Assembly (NCBI GenBank): GCA_044870295.1 | Contig: JBIOYQ010000192.1 | Location: 1 to 20,037, forward strand | Source of the DNA: AC-52 sp044870295 | GTDB lineage: Bacteria; Actinomycetota; UBA4738 | Reading direction: 5' to 3' | Length of the DNA stretch: 20,037 bases | Shown: positions 1-6,394 of the stretch, one piece after another | Numbering within the stretch: the first letter of the stretch is position 1 | Layout: every line of letters starts with the position of its first letter | The notes under the pieces: model-generated | Told to the model about the DNA's origin: nothing | Databases searched by the model: none | Seen by the model: only the letters and a program-made list of their open reading frames with translations | Position numbers and translations under genes: made by a program

Positions 1-758
1 ATCCCCTTCGGGATCGGGATGCCGAAGAAGTCGAGGATCGTCGGCGCCACGTCCACATTCGCCACCAACCCGTCCTGCCGCGTGGTGTCCGACGTGAGCC
101 CGCGCGTCGATCCGGATGACGAGAACAGTCCACTCGGACGCCCGATGGCCATGAGCACCGGGGTGACCTCGTCGCCGACGGCGTCCATCGCGCCCGAACG
201 AGAGGGATCCACCACCAGCACCATGGTCTCGCGGTCGGGGAGGGCCGGAATGTCGTTGAGCAAGATGGAGCCGAAACCGCCGCGGAGGCCGTCGATGACC
301 CGGTCACGCGCTTGGACCGGGGCATATTCCCCCGCCCTGAACACCACGATGGACGGATCCGACACGCCCAGGCAGTCAGGCGTCTGCGGGTCAGCAAGGA
401 TGCTGAACGGCCCTGCGCCCGCAGCCTCGCAATACGCCAAGCCGGACCGGCGGAGCTCTTTCGCAAGCAGGGTTGGGGTTCCAACTCCCAGCCCGATGGC
501 TCCGTTTCCCACGGCGGCGAACTGCGCCGCTACGCCGGAGGCGGAGGTCTTCGTCGTCATGAGCCCGGTCCCTCCCGCCCTGGCCAGTTCCCGGAACGGG
601 AGAGCGGACAACATCTCCTCGAACGACACGCCACCGATGACGAACACGTATGCCTGCCGGTCGCTGCTGGACTGGCTCGCGGCTGGCGCTTTCCTCGGGA
701 GTGCGATCAGGGACCCACCAACCACGACGAGGAGAAGCGCTGCGCGGGCTCGGGTCAC
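1..758 (-). CDS. Secreted alkaline-phosphatase-superfamily-like protein (C-terminus outside window)
   Basis: The frame is open for 252 codons from a GTG whose bases overlap the murA stop codon (GTGA, 4-nt overlap) and runs off the window edge, so the C-terminus is missing. Residues 1-28 look like a signal peptide: MTRAR, a hydrophobic run to about residue 20, then an Ala-rich APAA cleavage-like site. After it comes YVFVIGGVSFEEML (37-50), shaped like the first strand of alkaline phosphatase/sulfatase-fold proteins, and later the motif VANVDVAPTILDFFG (232-246), which resembles the conserved 'DvAPTvLdlLG' segment of actinobacterial proteins in that superfamily. The Asp that normally binds metal after the first strand appears to be Gly here, so catalysis is doubtful. 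Some A/T-ending codons occur (AAA, GAA, TAT, CAA), a little more than in the neighbours. Translational coupling to murA suggests an envelope role; the substrate is unknown. Confidence 0.72.
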   Translation of the reverse strand, partial: MTRARAALLLVVVGGSLIALPRKAPAASQSSSDRQAYVFVIGGVSFEEMLSALPFRELARAGGTGLMTTKTSASGVAAQFAAVGNGAIGLGVGTPTLLAKELRRSGLAYCEAAGAGPFSILADPQTPDCLGVSDPSIVVFRAGEYAPVQARDRVIDGLRGGFGSILLNDIPALPDRETMVLVVDPSRSGAMDAVGDEVTPVLMAIGRPSGLFSSSGSTRGLTSDTTRQDGLVANVDVAPTILDFFGIPIPKG

Positions 759-2032
759 GCCGTCGCGGACGAGAGCGAGGGTTCGCGTTCGCGGCGGATA
801 TCGGCGCCGAGGGAGGCCAGGCGCTGATCGAAACCTTCGTAGCCGCGGTCCACGTGGTACAGGTCGTGGATCTCCGTCGTCCCGTCGGCGGCGAGGGCCG
901 CCACGATCATGGCCGCCCCGGCGCGGATGTCCAGGGCTCGCACCGGGGCCGCCGACAAGCGCTCGACCCCCCGGATCACGGCATGGTGGCCTTCCGTGCG
1001 GATGTCCGCGCCCATGCGGTTCAGCTCGTCCACGAACATGAATCGGCTCTCGAACACGTTCTCCGTGATGATCGAGGTGCCCCGGGCCACCGCAAGCACC
1101 GACATGATCTGCGGCTGGAGATCCGTCGGAAACCCTGGATACGGCAGAGTCACCAGATCCACGGCCAGCGGCCTCCCTGCCATGGACACCCGCAACCCGG
1201 CCTCCTCCATCTCGACCTTCGCGCCCAGCTCGACCATCTTGTCCAGGACCAGGTCGAGGTGGTCGGCTCGCATGTCCTCGATCAGCACGTCACCCTGCGT
1301 GACGCACGCCGCCATGGCGAACGTCCCGGCCTCGATGCGATCCGGCACGGTCCGGTGGCGCACCGCCATGAACCCGTCGGTTCCCTCCACCTCGATCGCC
1401 GTCGTCCCCGCGCCCTCGATCTTGGCGCCCATCTCCGTGAGCATGGCCGCCAGGTCCTGGATCTCGGGCTCGCGCGCCGCGTTCTCGATGACGGTCCTGC
1501 CCGACGCTCCCACCGCGGCCATGAGGAGGTTCTCGGTCGCGCCCACGCTCGGGAAGTCCAGCGTCACGAAGGCGCCGTGCAGCCCGTTGGTCACCGCCTC
1601 GAGGTAGCCGTGCACCGAGGAGAACTCGACACCCATCCGCTCGAAGCCCTTGAGGTGCAGATCGATCTTCCGGGACCCGATGTTGCATCCGCCCGGCATG
1701 GCCACCCGAGCACGACCGTGTCGTGCGAGCAGCGGGCCCAGCACAATGATGGACGCCCGCATCTTTCGAACCAGCTCGTACGGAGTCTCCACACCGGTGG
1801 CCCCGGTCGTGTCGATCGTGAGCGTGGAATCCTTCCACGCGACCTTGGCTCCGAGGTGCTCCAGCACCTCGGCCATGGTCAGACAGTCGACGATCCGGGG
1901 GACGTTCTCGACGACCGTGGTGCCCTCGGCCAGCAGCGAGGCGGCCATGAGCTTCAGCGCCGAGTTCTTCGCCCCGTTGACGCGGACGGTCCCCGACAGA
2001 CGCTGGCCCCCGGTGACCAGGAGTCGATCCAT
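755..2032 (-). CDS. murA: UDP-N-acetylglucosamine 1-carboxyvinyltransferase (MurA)
   Basis: This cytoplasmic enzyme transfers enolpyruvate from PEP to UDP-GlcNAc, the first committed step of peptidoglycan synthesis. The 425-residue product has the usual family length and two-lobed repeat fold. Visible motifs are NGAKNSALK with the conserved Lys22, MPGGCNIGSRKIDLH with the PEP-reactive, fosfomycin-target Cys116, and PYPGFPTDLQPQ with the catalytic Asp304. The ATG start gives the standard MDRLLVTGG N-terminus; the frame is open 20 codons further upstream, but that stretch is not family-like. There is no good Shine-Dalgarno sequence; instead a TAGAAT box lies 7 nt before the ATG, which suggests a leaderless mRNA. 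The downstream gene overlaps its stop by 4 nt. murA downstream of the atp operon is a known arrangement in both Mycobacterium and Bacillus. Confidence 0.97.
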   Translation of the reverse strand: MDRLLVTGGQRLSGTVRVNGAKNSALKLMAASLLAEGTTVVENVPRIVDCLTMAEVLEHLGAKVAWKDSTLTIDTTGATGVETPYELVRKMRASIIVLGPLLARHGRARVAMPGGCNIGSRKIDLHLKGFERMGVEFSSVHGYLEAVTNGLHGAFVTLDFPSVGATENLLMAAVGASGRTVIENAAREPEIQDLAAMLTEMGAKIEGAGTTAIEVEGTDGFMAVRHRTVPDRIEAGTFAMAACVTQGDVLIEDMRADHLDLVLDKMVELGAKVEMEEAGLRVSMAGRPLAVDLVTLPYPGFPTDLQPQIMSVLAVARGTSIITENVFESRFMFVDELNRMGADIRTEGHHAVIRGVERLSAAPVRALDIRAGAAMIVAALAADGTTEIHDLYHVDRGYEGFDQRLASLGADIRREREPSLSSATA

Positions 2033-2039
2033 GCCCTGG

Positions 2040-2045
2040 ATTCTA
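2040..2045 (-). promoter_or_regulatory. Putative -10 box (TAGAAT) of a leaderless murA transcript
   Basis: TAGAAT on the minus strand is followed by exactly 7 nt and then the murA ATG. This TANNNT-to-start spacing is typical of actinobacterial leaderless genes. No convincing -35 hexamer is seen. The GC-rich stretch just upstream (about 2046-2072) could fold on itself. Confidence 0.4.
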
Positions 2046-2104
2046 GTGGCGGCGGCCGCCTGGCCCGGCCACCATGCGGCGCGCCTCCACAAGGAACACA
2101 GAGA

Positions 2105-2887
2105 TCAGAAGCCGAGCCAGTCCGGGAACTTCCCGTAGCACTTGAGCACGTCCGAGGTGAACTTCGCGTACTGGGCATCGGAGACGTTCCCGGATTGCGC
2201 CGCCTGCGCCGAGACCTCGAGCATCTCCTGGCATGCGTCGACCTTCTTCTCCAGCGACGCGTTCTTGTCCCGGACGGCCTGGAGGTCGGACTCGACGTCG
2301 GCCTTCGCGGCGGACAGCGAATCGACCTGTTGATCGAGGCTCTGCGCGTTCGACTGGCTGTCCGCGAGCGCCTTCTTCGTGGCCTCCAGGTCCGACCTGG
2401 TGGAGGCGAGGTCCCCCTTCGTCGACGACAGCTCCGCCCTGGTGGACGCCAGCGTGTTCGAGATGCCGCTGCGGGACACGAAGGTCAGGACGGCCGCGAC
2501 CAGCGCCAGGACCGCCACGACCCACGCGAGGATGGCGACCAGGGGCCGGGGACGCTTCTGCGCTGGGGGCGACTGCATGAACGTCGTGACGTGTTGCAGT
2601 GGGGCCGTCACGTCGCTCGACGTCGAGACGGCCGGGGTCGGTTCGTCCAGGACGCGGAGATCCTCCGTCGGCTCCGCTTCCGTCGTGGAAACCTGGACGG
2701 GCGCGGACAGCTCGGCCGTCGCGGGGTCGTCGTGCAGGGTGATGACGTCGGGGCGTGTCGGTTCACCCATGGGCGCATCGGCCGCCCTCGCGGCCGACGA
2801 GACCGTCGATTCCGCAAGCTCGTGCCCACACCACCGGCAGAAGATCCAGCCGGCCTCGACGTCCTTGCCGCACTGCGGACACTCCAT
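2105..2887 (-). CDS. Zinc-ribbon, single-TM, coiled-coil membrane protein
   Basis: The product is 260 residues. An N-terminal zinc ribbon has two CxxC knuckles (C3, C6, C17, C20). A Pro/Thr/Glu-rich, probably disordered linker covers about 25-110. One strong transmembrane helix spans about 115-137 and follows the basic cluster KRPRP, which predicts an N-in orientation. A heptad coiled coil (about 144-218) and a short C-terminal domain with two cysteines (C219, C250) would lie outside the membrane. The ATG at 2887 is preceded by GAGGAGG at good spacing; a longer frame would run into the upstream gene. The start lies 11 nt after the stop of the membrane protease gene, so the two are almost certainly co-transcribed. 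No enzymatic domain is visible. A scaffold, sensor or adaptor for the protease is an inference from architecture and adjacency only. Confidence 0.85.
   Translation of the reverse strand: MECPQCGKDVEAGWIFCRWCGHELAESTVSSAARAADAPMGEPTRPDVITLHDDPATAELSAPVQVSTTEAEPTEDLRVLDEPTPAVSTSSDVTAPLQHVTTFMQSPPAQKRPRPLVAILAWVVAVLALVAAVLTFVSRSGISNTLASTRAELSSTKGDLASTRSDLEATKKALADSQSNAQSLDQQVDSLSAAKADVESDLQAVRDKNASLEKKVDACQEMLEVSAQAAQSGNVSDAQYAKFTSDVLKCYGKFPDWLGF
2369..2452 (-). repeat. Tandem 14-residue (two-heptad) repeat inside the coiled coil
   Basis: Residues 146-159 (LASTRAELSSTKGD) and 160-173 (LASTRSDLEATKKA) of the zinc-ribbon protein are an imperfect tandem duplication of 42 nt each. The underlying DNA is also similar, for example at 2391-2411 and 2433-2453. 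This looks like coiled-coil growth by internal duplication. Confidence 0.6.
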
Positions 2888-2898
2888 GATGCCTCCTC

Positions 2899-3843
2899 TC
2901 AACAGCTCACGAGCCCATCGCACGCCACGCCGATGGGGATGGCGAAGGACAGACCCTCCGCTCCGAAACCCGAGACCTTGGCCGTGTTGACGCCGATCAC
3001 GCGTCCGTGGGCGTCCAGCAGCGGACCGCCGCTGCTGCCCGGGCTGATGGCCGCGGAGAATTGGACGTACCCGTCGCGCACCGACGAGACGATGCCGGTG
3101 CTGGCCGTCCCCTCCAGCCCGAACGGCGATCCCAGCGCGATCACGGCATCGCCGACCTCCACGCGATCCGTAAATGCGACCAGCGGTTCGTAGTCGCCCG
3201 AGATCGAGAGCAGTGCGAGGTCGTCGGACCGGTGGACCTTCTCGATGCGGCCGGTGAAGTTGTCGTCGCCCTGGACGACCGCCGCGCTGTGGCGCCCAGC
3301 GTTCCAGTTCGCGGCGACGACGTGGAAGTTGGTGATCAGGAGCGTCCGTCCGCCGGAAGAACCGATGGCGAACGCCGACCCCTCGTACGGCCCGGCGAAC
3401 ACGGTGAAGACCGAGCCGCGCGCGGCCTTGATCAGCGCGACGGGATCGGGGATCCGGCCGAACGCGTCCTCCAGCGTGCCCACCTTGCCCGCCAGCGAGT
3501 CGGCCCCGCTCTCGACGTCGGTCAAACGGCGATCGAGCCGCTCAGCCGACGCCTTCTCGGCATCGAGTCGGGCCGCGGCGTCCGAAGCCGCCACCTCGGA
3601 GGATCGCCGGACCGACCTGATCTCCCCTCGAAGGCTGAACCACGTGAGGGCGTTGGTCGCGACGAGGACCGCCAATAGCAGCGGCCAGACCATCCGACGA
3701 CCTCGGAACATCGGGCGAGGAGTGGGGTCGGCGGGCGGAGTCGCCTCGATGCTCTCGAGGGGCACGCCGTGGATCGGGCACGCGCCGTCTCGCAGCGCCG
3801 AGCCGCAACGGGTGCAGTAGGCAACGGCCTCCTGCTCCGACAT
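2899..3843 (-). CDS. Membrane-anchored trypsin-like (S1C/HtrA-type) serine protease with N-terminal zinc ribbon
   Basis: The 314-residue protein begins with a short zinc-ribbon-like motif (C10, C13, C22, H25). A basic stretch (FRGRRM) and one transmembrane helix (about 51-70) follow, then a coiled-coil-like segment (about 72-128) and a chymotrypsin-fold protease domain (about 135-308). The triad is readable: His174 in TNFHVV, Asp208 in SDDLALL and Ser271 in SPGSSGGPLL. The later GVNTAKV and LSFAIPI segments are typical of DegP/HtrA proteins. The PDZ domain usual in HtrA is absent. The basic residues before the helix predict zinc ribbon inside and protease outside. Two cysteines close the C-terminus (C308, C314). 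The ATG at 3843 has a strong GGGAGGGG ribosome site. The gene pairs with the next one, which has the same ribbon-helix-coil plan. Targets are unknown; envelope quality control is the natural guess. Confidence 0.9.
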   Translation of the reverse strand: MSEQEAVAYCTRCGSALRDGACPIHGVPLESIEATPPADPTPRPMFRGRRMVWPLLLAVLVATNALTWFSLRGEIRSVRRSSEVAASDAAARLDAEKASAERLDRRLTDVESGADSLAGKVGTLEDAFGRIPDPVALIKAARGSVFTVFAGPYEGSAFAIGSSGGRTLLITNFHVVAANWNAGRHSAAVVQGDDNFTGRIEKVHRSDDLALLSISGDYEPLVAFTDRVEVGDAVIALGSPFGLEGTASTGIVSSVRDGYVQFSAAISPGSSGGPLLDAHGRVIGVNTAKVSGFGAEGLSFAIPIGVACDGLVSC

Positions 3844-3885
3844 TCCCCCCTCCCGGAGCGCAGCCCGGCAGGACAGCGTCCGGGC

Positions 3886-3902
3886 GAGCGGATTCTCCGC
3901 TC
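3886..3902 (-). other. Short perfect hairpin in the protease upstream region
   Basis: GAGCGGA-GAA-TCCGCTC forms a perfect 7-bp stem with a 3-nt loop. There is no U-tract after it, so it is a poor intrinsic terminator for the upstream cyclase gene. It overlaps the putative -10 hexamer of the protease promoter and might instead be a protein-binding palindrome. Confidence 0.35.
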
Positions 3903-3921
3903 AGCCGGTTCCCGGGGTCAA
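3892..3921 (-). promoter_or_regulatory. Putative promoter for the protease / zinc-ribbon pair
   Basis: TTGACC (3916-3921) is followed after 18 nt by GAGAAT (3892-3897) on the minus strand. The -35 matches the sigma-70-type consensus at 5 of 6 positions and the -10 at 4 of 6. It lies in the 85-nt gap between the GGDEF gene and the protease start and would give a leader of about 40 nt containing the ribosome site. Confidence 0.4.
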
Positions 3922-3928
3922 GGGGCTT

Positions 3929-5905
3929 TCAGGCGACGTCGTCGGCGGCGAAGGAGGGGTCGTCCAACTCGGCCACGATCGCCCGATCCCGTCCGGCCCC
4001 CTTCGCGATGTACAGGGCGGTGTCGGCCGCCCGGATCAGGCTCTCGCCGGTCCTCGCATGCAGCGGGTAGGCGGCAACGCCCGCCGACATGGTAACGGCG
4101 CCGAGGGATTGGCCGCGATGGGCGACGTGCAGGTTGCGCACCAGCTCCAGGATCTGCTCGGCGCGCTCCAGCGTCACGTCCAGGCCCGCCTCCGGGATGA
4201 TCAGCGTGAACTCCTCCCCGCCGTAGCGGCAGGCGATGTCCTCGGCTCGGACCTTGCTCCGAACCAATTCGCCGAAGGCCTGGAGCAGGAGGTCACCGGC
4301 CTGGTGGCCGAAGGTGTTGTTGAACCGGCTGAAGTGATCGAGGTCGAACATGATCACGCCGAGGGATTGGTTGCGCCGGTCCGCCCGGCGCAGCTCGCGA
4401 TCCAGCGACTCCTCCATGTACCGCCGGTTGAACAGTCCGGTGAGTGGATCTCGGATGGATTGCGAACGGAGCGTCTCCCGCAGCTTCAGGTTCGCCAGCG
4501 CCAGAGCCAGGTGGTCGGCCACGGCGACGGCCAGTGGGCGCAGGGCCTCGGCGGACCGATCGCCCACGCCGTCCGGCATCCCGGCGGTCGCGGATTGGAG
4601 ATGCAGGATGCCGAGGGCCTCCCCCTGGGCCATCATGGGGACGCACAGGTACGGGCCCGGCGACGAGTCCGAGAGGTGGGCGCACACCAACCGAGACCGG
4701 GGGTCCTCGACGACGTGGAGCCGACCCGCCCGGAGGGCCCAGCAGTCCTCCGGCGCGAAGACATGCTCGCCCATCCTCGATTCACCCCATTCGGCCACCG
4801 GCTCGACCACATTGCGCGACGGCGAGATGACGCACAGGGCCCCGATCCGGCCCTCGAACAGCTGCTCGGCCCAGTGGGCCATGACCGCGTAGGCCTCCTC
4901 CGCGGTCGGACAGCTCTGGAGCATGTCGCCCATCTCGTTGATGAGCGACATCTCCCGGTTCAACCGCTCCAGCTCGTAGACCTTCGAGGAGAGCTGCTGG
5001 TGCGCCTGGCGGGCTTCCCATTCGGCCTGCTTGCGCTGCGTGATGTCGACCAGCACGCCCTCGTAGTACAGGACGGCCCCCTCGGCGTCGCGGACGACGC
5101 GCGCGCTGTCGCGCACGTACATGACGGATCCGTCTCGCCGCCGGAGTTGCAGCTCGCAGTCGTTCAGCGAGCCCTCGGCCTCCAGCATCTCCCGCCACCG
5201 CTCGCGATCGGTCGGGTCCAGGTAGACATCCACGGCTTCCATCTCGAGCAGCGCCTCGGTCGAGGGGTACCCCAGGATCTGGGCGAGCGCGCGATTGCCG
5301 TCCTCCAGCCGTCCCTCCGGGGTGGTTCGATACAGCCCGACCGGGACGTGATCGAACAGCCCCCGGTACCGGACCTCCGACTCGTGCAGCGCCTGTTCCG
5401 TCAGCTTGCGCTGGGTGATGTCGATCATGAACCCCTGCCAGAACAGCGGCTGCCCCGAATCGTCCCGAACCAGGACCGCCTCATCCCGGACCCAGATGTT
5501 CTCGCCGGTTCGGGTGAGCATCCGGTACTCGGAGGGCAGGAGGGCGCCGGTCATCTTGCTCTCGGCCTCTTCGGTGAGGACCCGCCCGCGGTCCTCTGGA
5601 TGGATCTGCTTGAACCACAGCTCGGGGTCGGCCTGCCACTCCTCCACGGTGAACCCCAGCATCGATTGGATGGAGGAGCTGACGAAGTGCCACCGGCCGG
5701 ACTCGCCGAAGCCGGCGACGTAGGTCACCGCGGGGATGCGCTCGACCATCGCCCGGAAGTCGATGCCAACGACCAGGGGCTCCGTGCCGGCGCGGAAGGG
5801 ATCGGCCATTCCGCCGTCCGGCGAGCTGTTCCCGCCCAGAGCGGGCGCGGTCACGCCGGCAGCACGATGAGCGGGGCCGCCGGGCGCGGCCGCCGTAGCA
5901 TCCAT
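3929..5905 (-). CDS. PAS-PAS-GAF-GGDEF diguanylate cyclase
   Basis: The product is 658 residues from the ATG at 5905, chosen because GAGGGAGACC precedes it; the frame also opens at a GTG at 5968, but those 21 codons use atypical A/T-ending codons. Two PAS domains (about 49-166 and 177-292) each end in the linker DITQRK. A GAF domain (about 319-476) contains EDCWALRAGR and a CxHL-like segment. The GGDEF domain (about 481-644) starts DPLTGLFNRR and carries an intact GGEEF active site (562-566). RAED (553-556) sits five residues upstream as an allosteric I-site. It should therefore make cyclic di-GMP from two GTP and be product-inhibited. No membrane helix or signal peptide is seen, so it is probably a soluble sensor. 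The signal is unknown; PAS or GAF cofactors cannot be read from sequence by eye. It lies 78 nt after atpC. Confidence 0.93.
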   Translation of the reverse strand: MDATAAAPGGPAHRAAGVTAPALGGNSSPDGGMADPFRAGTEPLVVGIDFRAMVERIPAVTYVAGFGESGRWHFVSSSIQSMLGFTVEEWQADPELWFKQIHPEDRGRVLTEEAESKMTGALLPSEYRMLTRTGENIWVRDEAVLVRDDSGQPLFWQGFMIDITQRKLTEQALHESEVRYRGLFDHVPVGLYRTTPEGRLEDGNRALAQILGYPSTEALLEMEAVDVYLDPTDRERWREMLEAEGSLNDCELQLRRRDGSVMYVRDSARVVRDAEGAVLYYEGVLVDITQRKQAEWEARQAHQQLSSKVYELERLNREMSLINEMGDMLQSCPTAEEAYAVMAHWAEQLFEGRIGALCVISPSRNVVEPVAEWGESRMGEHVFAPEDCWALRAGRLHVVEDPRSRLVCAHLSDSSPGPYLCVPMMAQGEALGILHLQSATAGMPDGVGDRSAEALRPLAVAVADHLALALANLKLRETLRSQSIRDPLTGLFNRRYMEESLDRELRRADRRNQSLGVIMFDLDHFSRFNNTFGHQAGDLLLQAFGELVRSKVRAEDIACRYGGEEFTLIIPEAGLDVTLERAEQILELVRNLHVAHRGQSLGAVTMSAGVAAYPLHARTGESLIRAADTALYIAKGAGRDRAIVAELDDPSFAADDVA

Positions 5906-5983
5906 TGGTCTCCCTCGCCTTCGAGAAGTCTCACTTAGAGCATCGGTAGGCGAATCGGCCAACTTCACCTGAAATTAGGTAGA

Positions 5984-6385
5984 TCAGCCCGCCAGGGAGA
6001 CGCGCACCCGGGCCTTGGCCAGCATCGCCAGGGCCGCCCCGTTGTCGCGCTCCATGAGCAGCCTTTCGGCCTCGGCCTGCTGGTTCCTGGCCCGGTCCAG
6101 GTCGATCTCGCTCTCCAGCTCGGCGTGCTCGGCCAGCACGTCGACCCGGGTCTCCAGCCCCTGGCTGATCACGTGGAGGAAACCTCCGTCGATGGCCGCG
6201 GCGATCTCCTCGCCGTCCTCGGTGGTCAGGAACAGCGGGCTGATGCCCAGCTCGATCAGCATGGGGGCATGACCGGCCAGGATCCCCACCTCGCCCTCCG
6301 TCCCCCGGGCGGTCATCTTGATGGCCCGGCCCGACCAGACCTCTCGTTCGGGCGTCACGATGGCGACGTCGTAGGGCGTGGCCAC
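5984..6385 (-). CDS. atpC: ATP synthase F1 subunit epsilon
   Basis: The 133-residue product has the N-terminal beta-sandwich (PYDVAIVTPEREVWSG, then EGEVGILAGHAPMLIELG) and a C-terminal helical hairpin rich in Ala, Glu and Arg. Epsilon is part of the central stalk and can inhibit ATP hydrolysis. It starts at GTG 9 nt after the atpD stop, with only a weak ribosome site (AGGGA). It is the last gene of the atp operon; no terminator-like hairpin with a T-run is visible in the 78 nt that follow. Confidence 0.96.
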   Translation of the reverse strand: MATPYDVAIVTPEREVWSGRAIKMTARGTEGEVGILAGHAPMLIELGISPLFLTTEDGEEIAAAIDGGFLHVISQGLETRVDVLAEHAELESEIDLDRARNQQAEAERLLMERDNGAALAMLAKARVRVSLAG

Positions 6386-6394
6386 GGTCGGTCC

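Noticed and set aside
650..3193. A very long open frame on the plus strand opposite murA and the zinc-ribbon/protease genes
   Set aside because: It is Arg/His/Gly-rich without any domain, spans several genes with clear motifs on the minus strand, and is the expected antisense shadow in GC-rich DNA.
4058..5938. A 626-codon open frame on the plus strand opposite the GGDEF gene
   Set aside because: The minus strand encodes intact PAS, GAF and GGDEF motifs; the plus frame is a His/Arg/Gln-rich shadow.
5906..5983. A promoter in the comparatively AT-rich gap between atpC and the GGDEF gene
   Set aside because: Several partial hexamers are present (for example TTGGCC and TCTAAG), but no pair is convincing. 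The gap may hold a promoter; I could not define one.
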